The position numbers and the translations under genes are program-made. A stretch of 64,000 nt of DNA from Augochlora pura (lineage: Eukaryota > Arthropoda > Insecta > Hymenoptera > Halictidae), in contig NC_135777.1 in NCBI RefSeq assembly GCF_028453695.1, positions 11,955,714 through 12,019,713 on the forward strand. Direction: 5' to 3'. Shown one piece after another: positions 1 through 11,413 of the stretch. The notes under the pieces were generated by a model. The model saw nothing but the letters and a program-made list of their open reading frames with translations. It was not told the origin of the DNA and ran no database searches. How positions within the stretch are numbered: the stretch's first letter is position 1; the number at the start of each line of letters is the position of its first letter.

Positions 1-108
1 GAAAACAAATACCCATAATTTAATTAATTTAGTGAGTATTTTATCATTTACTGTGCGTACTTTAGTGAGTACTTTATCATGGTCACTTGTTTCCTTGTTT
101 TATATCAG

Positions 109-630
109 GTATCGACTGTAACTCCAGCTTTACCTATAGCTGCTGTGTATGTAATAGAAGATGTTTGTGTTCCACGTAAAGGACTTAAAATCATTGAAAA
201 ATTACTTACCCAGAAACAACTAGCTACTTCTATAATGTCTTCTATCATGTTGAGAGACAGTATGTTTATACTTTATTAGTAACAATTTTTGTTACGTCTG
301 TTGTAGAACATTTATTATGCTGAATTTACTTTTTTAGTGCTACTATTGAATTCAGTAAAACCAGCAGACAATGTATACATATTGCAAAGTTACTTCTCAG
401 CAAATTGGTTTGACCTGTTTATTGGAAACGAAGTAATATCAACCGACTGTATTATGAAGGAGCTACTGACGACTAATAGTGATACCAATAAATTAAATAT
501 ATCAATAAGCCCAACGCTTAAAGTCAAGTATATGGAGTTAGCAAATGCCAAACGAGATCAAGTTATTTGGTCCTTGTTAAAAGCTATATCATTTTTATGT
601 GTAGTCGAAGAAAAAATAGCTAAATTTTAG
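109..630 (+). CDS. 3' end of an unrecognised protein-coding gene (last two exons)
   Basis: The exons are 109-259 and 338-630. The first begins after a pyrimidine-rich tract and TATATCAG; its donor is GACA|GTATGT. The second begins after TTTTTTAG. An A at 259 joins TG at 338 into an ATG codon, so the frame continues and ends at TAG 628-630. The visible C-terminal part is 147 residues: an Ile/Val/Leu-rich helical stretch, then a segment containing DNVYILQSYFSANWFDLF, then a lysine-rich end (EEKIAKF). It has no signal peptide, Cys cluster or catalytic motif that I can name. It looks like the end of a large helical-repeat protein, but I do not recognise the family. Most of the gene lies left of the window. 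The clean splice phase and the polyA signal 23 nt after the stop make a real gene likely. Confidence 0.75.
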
Positions 631-652
631 TGAAAAAAATATTAAAAATAAG

Positions 653-658
653 AATAAA
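653..658 (+). terminator. Polyadenylation signal AATAAA of the left-edge gene
   Basis: A canonical AATAAA lies 23 nt after the stop codon at 628-630, within an A-rich stretch. It implies a very short 3' UTR. Confidence 0.6.
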
Positions 659-1000
659 ACAACTGTAATTATATTTAAAGAAACAACATCTTGTACAAAA
701 TAACACCTTCATTAAAGAACCATAACAACGAAATGATATACAAAACCACTTGCGATTCCGAAGTTGATTCGGTAAGGGGTTGGAAAGAAAGCTAGGATTT
801 ACATACGGAATAAGACGTAATGGGTGTACAGGTCCATTCATTTATTATATATTAATTTTCATTATACTATCTATTCATAGTACACTGTACGCCTAATGTT
901 TTCGCTTCTCGAATACGAACTCGCCTCGGGCAAATAAATAGACAAGTAATACAATTTCGTCGCAATGTTAGACGGCGAATAATGCGGGTAGGTCAAATAT

Positions 1001-1100
1001 ACATATGTATACATACATATACATATGTATACATACATATATATATGTATATGTACATATACATATGTATACATACATATATATATGTATATGTACATAT
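1001..1100. repeat. Perfect 40-bp tandem repeat, 2.5 copies, AT-rich
   Basis: The 40 bases at 1021-1060 are repeated exactly at 1061-1100. The first 20 bases of the unit also occur at 1001-1020. Each unit starts ACATATGTATACATACATAT and is close to its own reverse complement, so either strand can fold. The short frames on both strands here are repeat translations. Confidence 0.9.
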
Positions 1101-1332
1101 ATATTTGCACGCACCATTGTATGGACACCATATTTGAGTAAGTATACGAGAGCAAGATGTCAGAGTAGTGACTGTTTCGTGAACATATAGTCAGCGGATT
1201 TATACGATAAACTAAAAAATACAGGTCTCGCACGATATCTCTGCGCCAAAATTGGTGAAGTCGTCAAATCAGGTGAGGCTCGCCGAAAAAGAAAATGATA
1301 GTAATCGCCACTACTTAATCCGGCAGTGATGC

Positions 1333-1340
1333 TATATAAG
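1333..1340 (+). promoter_or_regulatory. Candidate TATA box (TATATAAG) with a possible short first exon downstream
   Basis: TATATAAG is followed by TCATCATC about 20-25 nt later and by an ATG at 1424 in good context (CATCATGG). That frame runs 60 codons (MDQHLYVATCLNGNQGD...) before a stop at 1604-1606. A weak donor (TTTG|GTACAA) and a pyrimidine-rich acceptor (TTTGTCTTTAG, ending near 1909) could join it to a second block, but the product would be very short. I do not recognise the peptide. In AT-rich DNA a TATA match can be chance. Confidence 0.2.
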
Positions 1341-1793
1341 AAGCTTCGTTATGCATCATCATCTAATCGAGCACGGGTAAGCATACCGCGTTATTCTTCG
1401 CCAAAATTTCGTCTCTTTACATCATGGACCAACACTTGTACGTGGCAACATGTTTGAACGGAAACCAAGGAGATGTTCATCAACTCGCCACGGAAACGCG
1501 AATGAATCAGTATCATTTGGTACAATTTAATTTTTTTTTTAACCATTTGCTGAATCAATTAGTCTCTAATATGTGTAACTTAAGACTGCAAATTTGCAAA
1601 GATTGAAACGTCTACATGAAATTGATTTATAAAGTAAACGATACTCTGACGATCTGTACGCTTAGTTAGCCAGCCAGTAACATACTACTTTTTGTTATGA
1701 TAAGGCTATATTCTTAAGTTCAAGCGAAAAAGTAATTTCACTGTGGATACTTATGTCAACTGGGCAACGATTGCAGCCAGCGTGTAATTAATA

Positions 1794-1817
1794 ATGCATA
1801 AAATCAGCAGTTTGCAA
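1794..1817 (-). mobile_element. Degenerate terminus of dispersed inverted-repeat family (GACTGCGGATTTTTATGC type)
   Basis: The plus strand reads ATGCATAAAATCAGCAG, close to the reverse complement of the family terminus found at 44304-44840 and 61504-61711. No mate is visible nearby, so this is a broken copy or a chance match. Confidence 0.3.
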
Positions 1818-2598
1818 GGTAAACGCATGAAAATCGGTAGCAACGGATCCGTGTACAAATTTTGTATTAACTGACAACAATTTAAACAGTCATATTTTTT
1901 GTCTTTAGCGTCTCTTCGCTACTGTCCGATTGAAAAAGGATTATTGAAAAGCGGAAAGCAGTACGGAAAAGACAACAATAAAATTCCGATTCTCGCATTC
2001 GTATCCAGAGAATGGTTCAATTAAAGATACCCTGATGCTCATTCATCGCGTCTACCGTTCTTGCGCGACCGTTTGCATAATCGTGCCAATGAATCTACTA
2101 ACGAAAAGCATCATCAACCGCTCGTTCTTCATCTTGTTTTGTTGCCAAATGGACTACGAATTCACTAAACTGTCGTCGACATGATAGTACATGCTATATA
2201 ATAATATATATATACGTGATTGCACACGCGCCACTCTCTCGCGTTAGAATTCTGTTTTATCTCACAGTCGCATCGCTGCCAGGTTAACGCAATTTTATAA
2301 TTATGTAAAGTAATACCCGATCAGACAAGCTGGAAACGAGTTTCGACATATATATGTATATCAACATATCTAATATATAATTCTGTGTATATATAATATA
2401 TCTATATGTATATATACGTATGTGCACGTTTTGTTTTTACGCTACAACACATCGTGAAACGGAAAAAACGTTTAAGTACGTTAGAATAATTACTATCTTC
2501 ATTTTTTTCTCGTTTCTTCTTTTGTTTCGCGGTTTCTCTTTTGCTTCATTTTTTATAGTTTACAACATGTGTTTTTTTGTTTTTTCTTTTGTAATTCC

Positions 2599-2661
2599 AG
2601 AGAGAGGGAGAGAGAGAGAGAGAGAGAGTCAGTGAGTGTAAGAAAGAGAGAGAGAGAGAGA
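2599..2661. repeat. (GA)n microsatellite, interrupted
   Basis: Two GA tracts, 2599-2628 and 2641-2660, are separated by a short interruption (TCAGTGAGTGTA). Confidence 0.9.
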
Positions 2662-5369
2662 TGAAGAGACATTCTTACAAGCGTATACGTGTATAAAATC
2701 TAACCAGCTTAAAACGTACATACATCTCTCGTGGACCGCGCACCGGGGAGCGATATTACCAGCTCCCTAATTACATGCGATATTGATGCAGCTTTTGAGT
2801 GTCGCGGATTAAAACGGGGGCGGGGGGGCAGAACCGCAACGATCTCGGTGAAGTTATTGTTTTGCGATCGCGAATGTACGGCCGTTTTTTGGCCGGTAGA
2901 CACGCAGAAGTCATTACGATTATAACATTGAATGATCTGATATCGAAATCCGTAGCGTGGCCCGCCGTTACACGACCCACGTCGATCAGAAAAATTAATC
3001 ACCTTCAAAACGATAATACAATTCCTTTGAATTAATCTAGAAGACGCAGAAAGTCACCAGCCAACGTGGGAAGACGAAACTGCTTCCCTTGTTCCCTAGC
3101 GTCTCGCTGCCCCTTAGGATACGCAATCTTACGGAAGAAATACGGAACATTCTTAGTGCCAATTCTTTCGGGAAAACAAGAGCTCGATTCTCGAGTCGAT
3201 CGTGCAACGTGAAATAGCTGCGGTCACTGCTCTTCGCAATTCCTCTCGTAGAATACATAGAACACTTGAATGATCCACTATACGAGCGAAAGAATGGATC
3301 ACACTCGCGTATAGAGGCTTTTCATAATGCTCAGGGTGTTTGCAGACACTCGTGCTCGGTTAAAATCCAGCTAGCCTCGCGAACGTAGCCCCTTTTCGCT
3401 AAACAGTTCTCGATACCCTGATAATATTACGACAACGTAATTGCTTTGTTTTATACGGCGATCGTCCTCAAATTAGCGCCTGAAAAGGGGGCCGGGCACA
3501 ATGCCGCAAGCAAAGACGATCGTCGAAGTGATAGACAACAGTTTTCTTCGCAGGTTTACAAAGTAATGTGACATCTAAGACCCTGGACGAAGGACGAACA
3601 ATTGTTTTTTTTAATGAAATCTACGTATTTAAGCCAGTCTTCCTCGTGTATCTCTTCTTCTCCTTGTTTTCTCCTGGATTACAAGGACGTCGAACTCGAA
3701 TATCCCTTCCGCTTTATTCTCAGACTTACGGAAATTATTTAATCGAGTGAGAATGGAGCGTTCGTGGTTCATAGTATCTTGGTTCTACCGAGATAGTTGA
3801 TTGGATGAAAATCACATGGGAATGCTGTCGATGGAAATGGATGGGACGGTCCACGGACGCTTCGTTCTCGCACGGTGTATTTTCTAAACATTCACTAGAC
3901 GAGCAAGAAACGACTCTCCACTCGGTATATACTTCAGATCCGGATTGGTTCCACGGAACGAGGATATAAGAAAGATCTAGGAGCACCTGTATACGGACGA
4001 ATCCCTGACGCGTTGCATCATCGCTGACAAATCGTACCATTGACTTTAAGTTGCAACGAAAAATTAACTTAAATATCTTTTAGACAGCACCAGAAAACAA
4101 AATAGGAAGTTAGCGAATTATTGAGTTGTGATCTTTCACCAATTTGCAGTCCGTAAACGGCGCCGTTGCGCTAGAACGCACCAGTATCTTGCGTCGATGG
4201 ATGAGATCCAACCCCAACCTCGGTGCGTAATGAGCCTTGAGTTTTTATAGGCTTGTCCTTCAATTTCATTGCTCCCAACCATTCTCAACCACATATTTCG
4301 TAAATTAAATAAGTTACTGTTAGCTGCACGCGACACGAGACATTTCATTTAGGAATTTCGGAAGAATTTAAGAATACTTGTTTAAGTGAATAAAAACTCG
4401 ACTTCCGTTTCCTACAACTGCACCGAAAATAATCTCGCAGGAAAGTTCGCAATCTGTAATGACTTCCAACAGTGTTCTTCGTTAAGGGTAATACGAACGA
4501 AAAACGTCAAGACGACGAACAGAATCGCGGAACGCGATCGAATGAGGCGACAATGCGCCGTTTGACGAGATTCATTGAATTTCCTGTTAAATAGCACCGC
4601 TCAAGCCACAATTAATCATTGGAACAATCTTGCCAGACAAAGTTGCACGATGAATCGTAACGCGCGTGGGTCGCGTCGGACGCACAACGGCTTCGTGGAA
4701 ATGAACGTCGATATTGGTAATGCGAAAATCGGAAATGGCGTACAATAAACGAGACGACCGCGGCGTTGAATTATGTGCGCCACAGACATCTCGTCCTGGG
4801 GTGGCACAACTACATCACTACAATTCTCGATAATATCATGCGATTGCATCTTTCTCATGTTGCAGTTGCTACAAGAAGCGCGCGATGCTTCCTAAATGAA
4901 CGAACACTGACGACCATAAATAGTGGCAGTCGGTAGTCAGACAGTTGGTGATCGAACAGATGTCGCCGAGGAACTGCGTTTTGCAATTTACATTATCGTT
5001 CCTTTATAGGTATTATCTCATCAGGATCTGTACTCTACGATCTCTACAATATGAGAACTTTGTGTTCAGAAATTTGCTTACGACTTGAATCAATCAGTCT
5101 TCCTCAGTAACATAATTTCACAACTTCTCTAATACGCATTCTTTCAGCTCATTTCTCGATGCAGTAGAGTGATTGAAAATTATAAATAGTTATTTGTTTC
5201 GTATCACGAACATTTACTTTCATTCCACATAAATTATTACATTTTTATAAATTCAAGCTACTCGCTATTCATTGGACACTTGCAAACCTGCGTACAGAAC
5301 ACTAATCAGTGATTAAACTACTTAAGAGTGTCCTATCATTGAATAACACTTGATCTAATCAGAAATCAT

Positions 5370-6110
5370 GGCGAAGCCCGAAATCTCGATAAGTCGAGCA
5401 ACCCCGGTGCAGATCCGAGAACAGCTCTAGAACAGTTCGATTGCCCCCCCCCCCCCCCCTCTCCCTCCCGCCACACCATCACAGTTCCCAGCCAAATGAC
5501 CCTACCTCCGTCCGCGTTTGCCTCCGTAATTCGCCTAAACGGTGCCAAATCGGGTTGCGTGACGACGAAAGGAAGCCAACTCGTCATCTTTGCGGCGCGC
5601 TTATGGCTGACGATGTACTGTCTCGACGGATCCGAGGCCAACCATCGATCAACAATCGGTCGGTCGAGCCCTTTGGATTGGATACTGGCTCGAATGGTTT
5701 GCACGGAACAGCAGCGAAGCAGCGGTGGCCAATGTTCGAGGATCACGCGATCGCGACTCACGATTTGCAACCCGCCAGGAACGTTTCGTCGTATAACTTT
5801 GGTCTAGATCTCGAGTGAGAATTCAGATCGCCGCGGACACGAAACCGGAAGCTCCTCCTTCATGAATGCGAAAATGAAAGATCCAGGAACCAGCCTGTAA
5901 CAAAAAACATCGCGGCGACACCTGGTTCATGTCCGTCCGCGTTCCGAGTTCCCTCCTCTCTCCGCGAGATTCATTACGCCGGTTGGGAACGGTTTGGGTC
6001 GGTTTCACCGCTGATTACTTTCAATGACGATGACGCGACTCGCACGAACCGCTCGGACGAAAATTCGCCGACGACCGCGCATGCAAATCAAGTAATAAAT
6101 TACTGGCTCG
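5370..6110. other. GC-rich patch with a 16-base C-run
   Basis: This patch is CpG-rich compared with its flanks and has long but mutually overlapping frames on both strands (5366-5770 minus, 5441-5818 plus), as expected when GC content lowers stop frequency. C5444-C5459 is a homopolymer of 16, followed by CTCCCTCCC, so the opposite strand carries a G-run with quadruplex potential. Neither frame resembles a known protein. It could be a promoter region or a first non-coding exon. Confidence 0.4.
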
Positions 6111-6116
6111 GTCGTC

Positions 6117-6330
6117 ACACTCATACACGTGTGCGCATACACACACATATACATAAACATGCGCAAATATCAGCTACACAGACGGTCGTGCGCACGCACA
6201 CGGGATACGTACACGGCTCAAGTCTCACACGCAAACATCTACACGTACACATGTACACGCACGCGCGTACACGCACTCGCGTTGAAAATGTATACACGAC
6301 GAATGGGCGAACACGCAACACATGTAGGAG
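6117..6330. repeat. Degenerate CA-rich (ACAC/ACGC) tract
   Basis: Alternating purine-pyrimidine sequence (ACACAC, GCGCAC, TACACG) runs over about 200 bp. The overlapping frames on both strands are rich in His/Thr or Cys/Val and are repeat translations. Confidence 0.7.
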
Positions 6331-7347
6331 TCCACACACTTGATTAGAGATACATACAGTACAACTTGAATTGGGTCAACTCTACTTAAGCGTTTACACT
6401 TAATTTATCGAATATTCTTGGCTCACAAATAAGTACTCCGTCTAAATATACTTTTCAATTCGGTGTGCGAGAATAAGTTTCTATTTTCTATACGATATGC
6501 ATACATACGCATGCGGGCAAGCGGAAGAGTGGAAGTCGTTTTCGATAAACAGAATAAATTGCTGAATGGAACGCCATGTATATTTTCTAATTTTTATCGT
6601 TTGCGGTCCTGTATCAGGATCGACATGGATTTTTGTATTTAATGGACCTCGGTTATCCAAATTAATCAAGAGAACACGAACGTTCGGATAATAGAACAAT
6701 TAATTAGGTATACTGGTGGAACAAGTATTTATCAATTTCACCGATCAATTATAAATATGGTGCGTAAAAACAATTGCAATAAATCAATTCTTGCGTTCAA
6801 AATAGATTGCAAAATAGCTTACATATGGTCGCATCAAATTCTGAAATTAAAGTGAGTAAACACCATAAACCGCAAAAGAATTAATAACATGCATCATGAT
6901 CTTGTGGCATTTATACGAACAACTCGGACTTGTACTCTCTGGCTAGCCCGTTAAAGATATGTTCATGTAATGTATGTATACATAAATCGTGTAGATAAGT
7001 CACGTATCCATCTCTCTCTTGATAGCCCGATTTCTTTATTCCTTCGATCAGAGACGCTCACGACCGAGTCGGAGGCAGCCGATGCGATCGGCGATGGATC
7101 ATAACCGGATCGATCTCGCGTCTCCTTCAATTCCGCTTTCTATCGTTCTAGGTACTTTGTTTCTTTACCAAGTTCTTCTCGTTTGGAAGCTGTCCGCGAT
7201 GAAAGAGCATGCTTTTCTAAGCACGCGCGCGCACGCATGAGAGGAATGAAACGCTCTGCCGAAAATAATATCACAGCCTGGAGACACGGTGGAAGACTAA
7301 GAAACCGTGGCTATGGCTTCGCAAAATTCGGAAACGAAACAATGGAC

Positions 7348-7350
<3 letters not shown>

Positions 7351-7379
<29 letters not shown>
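7351..7379. repeat. (AG)n microsatellite
   Basis: Fourteen uninterrupted AG dinucleotides. Confidence 0.95.
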
Positions 7380-7382
<3 letters not shown>

Positions 7383-9258
7383 CAAATGAAACATGGCACG
7401 GTCGTTTGAATTCTGACTGAACAATTCCACGTTGCGTCACTGTGTCCGCGAGTTCGTTTCAAGAAGAAAATCAGCAAGAGTGAATATTCGTCGCATGGCA
7501 ATGTTAGTGGCCTTGAAAAATGATCAGCATGACGCAACCTTCGCTGATAAATACAACGAATCATTAGCGACCCTTCGATCATGAGCAAGATGAACATTGT
7601 CGGCAATCCAGTGGAAAGCAGTGTCCACAGGACCAAAGAAAACAAACGTTTTAAAAGAATCTCGTTAAATCGCGATCTTTTTAATCATGTAATATTCCTT
7701 GGCCTTTCAAAAAAGATCTTTGATAACTGTCTTGCAATTCTCCTAACCCTTTGTCTTACAACATCGTAACACTTTCGTTATAAAGATGTGGAACGTATAT
7801 GAATAATAAATAATTTCCATTGGTTAAGTAATCTGAGACTTATTCTGAAAATCCTGCTTCCCCCGTGATTGTGATATTATTTAGAAAGCTTACCGTTGTA
7901 CATAATTGAGAGTTTCAGTCGCACAGTAAATATGAAGTGTTTGTAATAATAAAACTTACGTCGGGACCGTTGAGGAAACGCAGTTTCCGACGTGGCCTCA
8001 AAAGAGCTGACTAGCATTGCGCACTCGTTTCGCGCGACCGTACTCCGGATTGATTCAGTGTTTCGGCATCCTCATTTCCGCCTCTTTTCATCGTCGCTTT
8101 ATCACGATACTAGATGAGTAATCGCGCGTGTATAACGTGTATAATACACGTGTAACAAAAATAGGTTCGATAGGTTCTTTTTTGGTCGAGTCTGTTACCA
8201 GGAGTCGTCGATAAGACACACATGAACGTGGAGACCCGATCGTTCAGCCTTTTCCCGGAACACGTCGATTTCGATCGACCCTTTCGCAACCCTTTCCAAA
8301 GTTGGCGATAGTGGATCCACGGGATCCTGATTTTCTCTGTCCCGAAGCTGATTACAATCGCTTAAGAAGGTACACACATGAACAATCAATGTAAAATGCT
8401 TCCGTTCTGAAGATGATTCTTCGTTCCTAGCACTAGTACGGTTCACAGCATCCTGATGGTGGTTATAGTCGACTAACGTAGAAGGTGCATTCTGACAATC
8501 AATATAGAATGCTCGAGAATGACTCCCAGACTGTGAATATCTAAAAATTGTCCGCACCGACGAGAATCATCGTGTTTCATCTACTAATTTTAGTCGTAGC
8601 ATTTACAATCATATAGTCATCCAAAGTAAACGTCTCACTGCACTTTAGTGTGGTTATCGTTACCGAACGTCCAGCGTTCGTTCCACCCTAAAGGAGATCG
8701 TACTTACTAAACTTGACGATAGTTAGTCCCAAATGTCCATTAACAAAATAGAATTTTTAGAAATACACTAACGATATTAAGACTATTCTCTTCAAATTCC
8801 ATCGCATGAAAAACCTTCTTATAGTGCAATAAAAATCTAGTTCCATTTCGAGCATGGTGAAGAGTGCAACTGCAATTTTATCGAACAACTCTAGCGAATG
8901 TAAAATGTAATAAATAATTGCTGCGTGATCACAGGATGCTTAATGAACCGATTTTTAATACGTTAACGGGGGGAGGGGGGCGAAAGGGTTAGCTTAGCGA
9001 CGAGTATAAAGAGATTCACGGATATAGGCGAATTTGTGGAGATTCCATCTTCTTGCGAGAGAGCATGGCTGCGCGATCGAGTCTGCGCCGAAAAGAGGAG
9101 CTGCTTATTAGTTGCTTTATATCTTTTTTCTTTTTTTCCGTTTTGCGTTTTCACGATGATATCGTAATTCAGCGAGTAGCTATGAAAATGGTACGATCAA
9201 CGTACAGGTATATAATAAACCGTGATTACAGAGCACTGATTCCGTCAATCGAAAATAT

Positions 9259-9325
9259 ACAATATACACATATATATATATACACACACACACGCGCGCG
9301 CAAACACACACACACACATGTACTA
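9259..9325. repeat. (AT)n/(AC)n/(GC)n compound microsatellite
   Basis: An AT tract runs into ACACAC, CGCGCG and ACACAC again, all alternating purine-pyrimidine and so potentially Z-DNA forming. Confidence 0.85.
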
Positions 9326-9562
9326 TACTTGCATCGTATGTATGTCTCTTATATATAATAAGTGTAGCGATGCCCGCACATCAAGAGTTTTCTCCTCTAT
9401 GCCATTTTGTAACAAACGATCCCAGGCGATAACAGATCACGTGGAAACAATTAAAACGAACAAAACTGTTCGAACAGCTCGGCGCAGCCAAGTTTTGTGC
9501 GCGTCTATTCATAAACAATTCAATGGAACAAAAACGATTTTCGTAATTGTGCGCTACTGAGA

Positions 9563-9616
9563 TGCGCACGCACGCACGCACACGCACACACACACACACA
9601 CGCACACATGCACACA
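9563..9616. repeat. (CA)n/(CGCA)n compound microsatellite
   Basis: GCACGCACGCACGCACACGC passes into an uninterrupted CA tract of about 10 units. Confidence 0.9.
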
Positions 9617-9873
9617 ATTCTTTTTCTTCATTCGATATACGTACGATATATTTCTCGTTAATACTTTCGCGTTAACTTAGCAAAGAGCGATTCGTTAACT
9701 TAGGAACATATCGGAGTAGTTTTATAGGAGAACTGTCCTGTGTTAATTATAAATTACAGAGATTGGTGGTTTCTATTCAGGCATCGTTAGACGGAGATTA
9801 CATACACACAGACGAAACGCATGACACATTGAAACTAATATTCCCTTCCACACCCCTACCGCACCCACGATTC

Positions 9874-9879
9874 TTTATT
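9874..9879 (-). terminator. Possible polyadenylation signal for Pka-R2
   Basis: TTTATT on the plus strand reads AATAAA on the minus strand. It is the first canonical signal that I find after the Pka-R2 stop, implying a 3' UTR of about 1.4 kb that would include the GA repeat at 10701-10746. A non-canonical signal closer to the stop is equally possible. Confidence 0.25.
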
Positions 9880-10700
9880 TGTTTTGTTATCGGTTAATCG
9901 CTATTATCTGTTATCTGTTCTTAATATGTTTTTTTTTGTTTTCCTCCGAAATCTAACTTAAATGCACCACGTTCATCGTAGAAAATAGTTACTAATTTCT
10001 TCTCTGTTTTAAAAATTAGTAACATAGATATACTAGTAATTGCTCTAACTTGCCTGTCATGCTCTTTGTCCCTAATGCACTCAGAAGATTCGCCTAATTG
10101 TCGTCGTTTATGATATAGGGAATATGTATATCATTGTAGAAATACACCACGATCGATGTATCGGGATATCTTCGCAACCTGCGCATCTCTCCCATATAAT
10201 TAAGCTAAACATCTCCACGACGAACTATAATATATATGTAGATATATTATATATCAATAAAAACTCTTCTAGAATTATGAAGAAACAACATAACTTAACG
10301 ATACCGACACAACAGTATCAAACCCACCACCCCATCGTCCTCCTTCGCGTGCCAAAAGGAGTCACGTGTGCACGTGTCAAGGGGTGGTTTTCGAAATAAT
10401 TTAATTAAATCGAACAGTTGCACGACAATCATCGCCTTGTCGGGAAAAATAGTCTCAGCACAAAGAACGAATAGAAAGGCAATGAAATGTATAAAGTCGT
10501 CTTCAATTACGCCCCCGCCCTCCCCGAAACCCGATAGAACAAACGAATAGACAACAATCTTGTTCTCGAAAACTACAACTCGAATTTGCACGAGCATCTT
10601 GTGAACGATCGAGCACACGACAAGATAGGGTAATACTTGTTGATCCGATGCAGTCTTTAAAGATAGATAAAGGTATATATATAAAAGAAAGAGTAGATCT

Positions 10701-10714
10701 GAGAGAGAGGGAGA

Positions 10715-10746
<32 letters not shown>
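10701..10746. repeat. (GA)n microsatellite
   Basis: A GA tract with two GGGAG interruptions. It probably lies within the Pka-R2 3' UTR, read there as CT. Confidence 0.9.
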
Positions 10747-10749
<3 letters not shown>

Positions 10750-11282
10750 TGTCGTGTTCTATCGGTACTGTGTGATGCGAATTGTGCCGGAATCTCTGTC
10801 CCTTTTGTATGTTTGTGCTTTGTATGCGTTTTTATCTTTAGGTTTACCCGCGTTTATGCGCGTATGAACGTGTGGGTTCGTTTGTTGCAATGTTTGCTAA
10901 TGCAGTGTACCGTGTGCATACAATTGTTTGTATCACATGTATTTGTGTACGTTTGCCCGCGTTTGTGTATCTGTATGTGTTTCTACGTGTGTCTATGTGT
11001 GTCGTAGGTACAAACTTGGTAACTATTGAATGACAATCCTTACCGACACACGTCTTAGTAAACAGTCATTACGAAAGTCGACTCTTCGAGATGATTACTT
11101 GAATGAGATTCATTTTGTTTTTTAAAGTGGGTGGTATGAGTTTGTTTTATGGTTTTGTCGGCTGTTTTAAATTCTTTTTTCTGTTTTGTGCTCGTGTGAC
11201 ATTACTGTACCAAAGTTGTTTCCGGTGAGAGAGGCTCTGTTTGGTACAGCAGTGCAACGGTAAATCACTGCTTACGGACAGT

Positions 11283-11413
11283 TCATCGGATATCGGTCAC
11301 GTTGGCTTTGCTGCCAAAGATTTTTACTAGCTGATCCTCATAATCGTCGATATTACGCTTCATAAGCTCCTTGCATGGCCCGAGCAAGCGTTCGAAAGCT
11401 TCCACGTCCAAGA
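11283..11413 (-). CDS. Pka-R2: Pka-R2 coding exon 8 (C-terminus)
   Basis: Acceptor ATTTTTGCAG|TC completes Phe344. It encodes LDVEAFERLLGPCKELMKRN, IDDYEDQLVKIFG and the terminal NVTDIR, then TGA at 11283-11285. Found from the frame and the family; the last coding exon is only 131 nt. Confidence 0.93.

Larger units (their letters stand above)
842..11282. other. Gene-free stretch with dense microsatellites; right end probably Pka-R2 3' UTR
   Basis: I found no exon chain or recognisable protein here. Open frames are short, overlap on both strands, and mostly come from simple repeats or GC-rich patches. The stretch holds the repeats listed separately, GC-rich patches (5370-6110 and about 7010-7120), G-runs at 2816-2828 and 8968-8980, and one terminus of a dispersed inverted-repeat family at 1794-1817. 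From about 9874 to 11282 it is probably the 3' UTR of the minus-strand Pka-R2 gene: the first AATAAA on that strand after the stop is at 9874-9879. Confidence 0.5.

Noticed and set aside
871..1233. 120-aa minus-strand Tyr/Ile-rich frame
   Set aside because: Its core is a translation of the 40-bp AT repeat.
5366..5818. Overlapping frames of 103-134 aa on both strands
   Set aside because: They mirror each other in a GC-rich patch with a C-run and show no domain, splice pairing or recognisable sequence.
8195..8557. 120-aa minus-strand frame
   Set aside because: It has no recognisable motif, no convincing splice context and no neighbouring exons.
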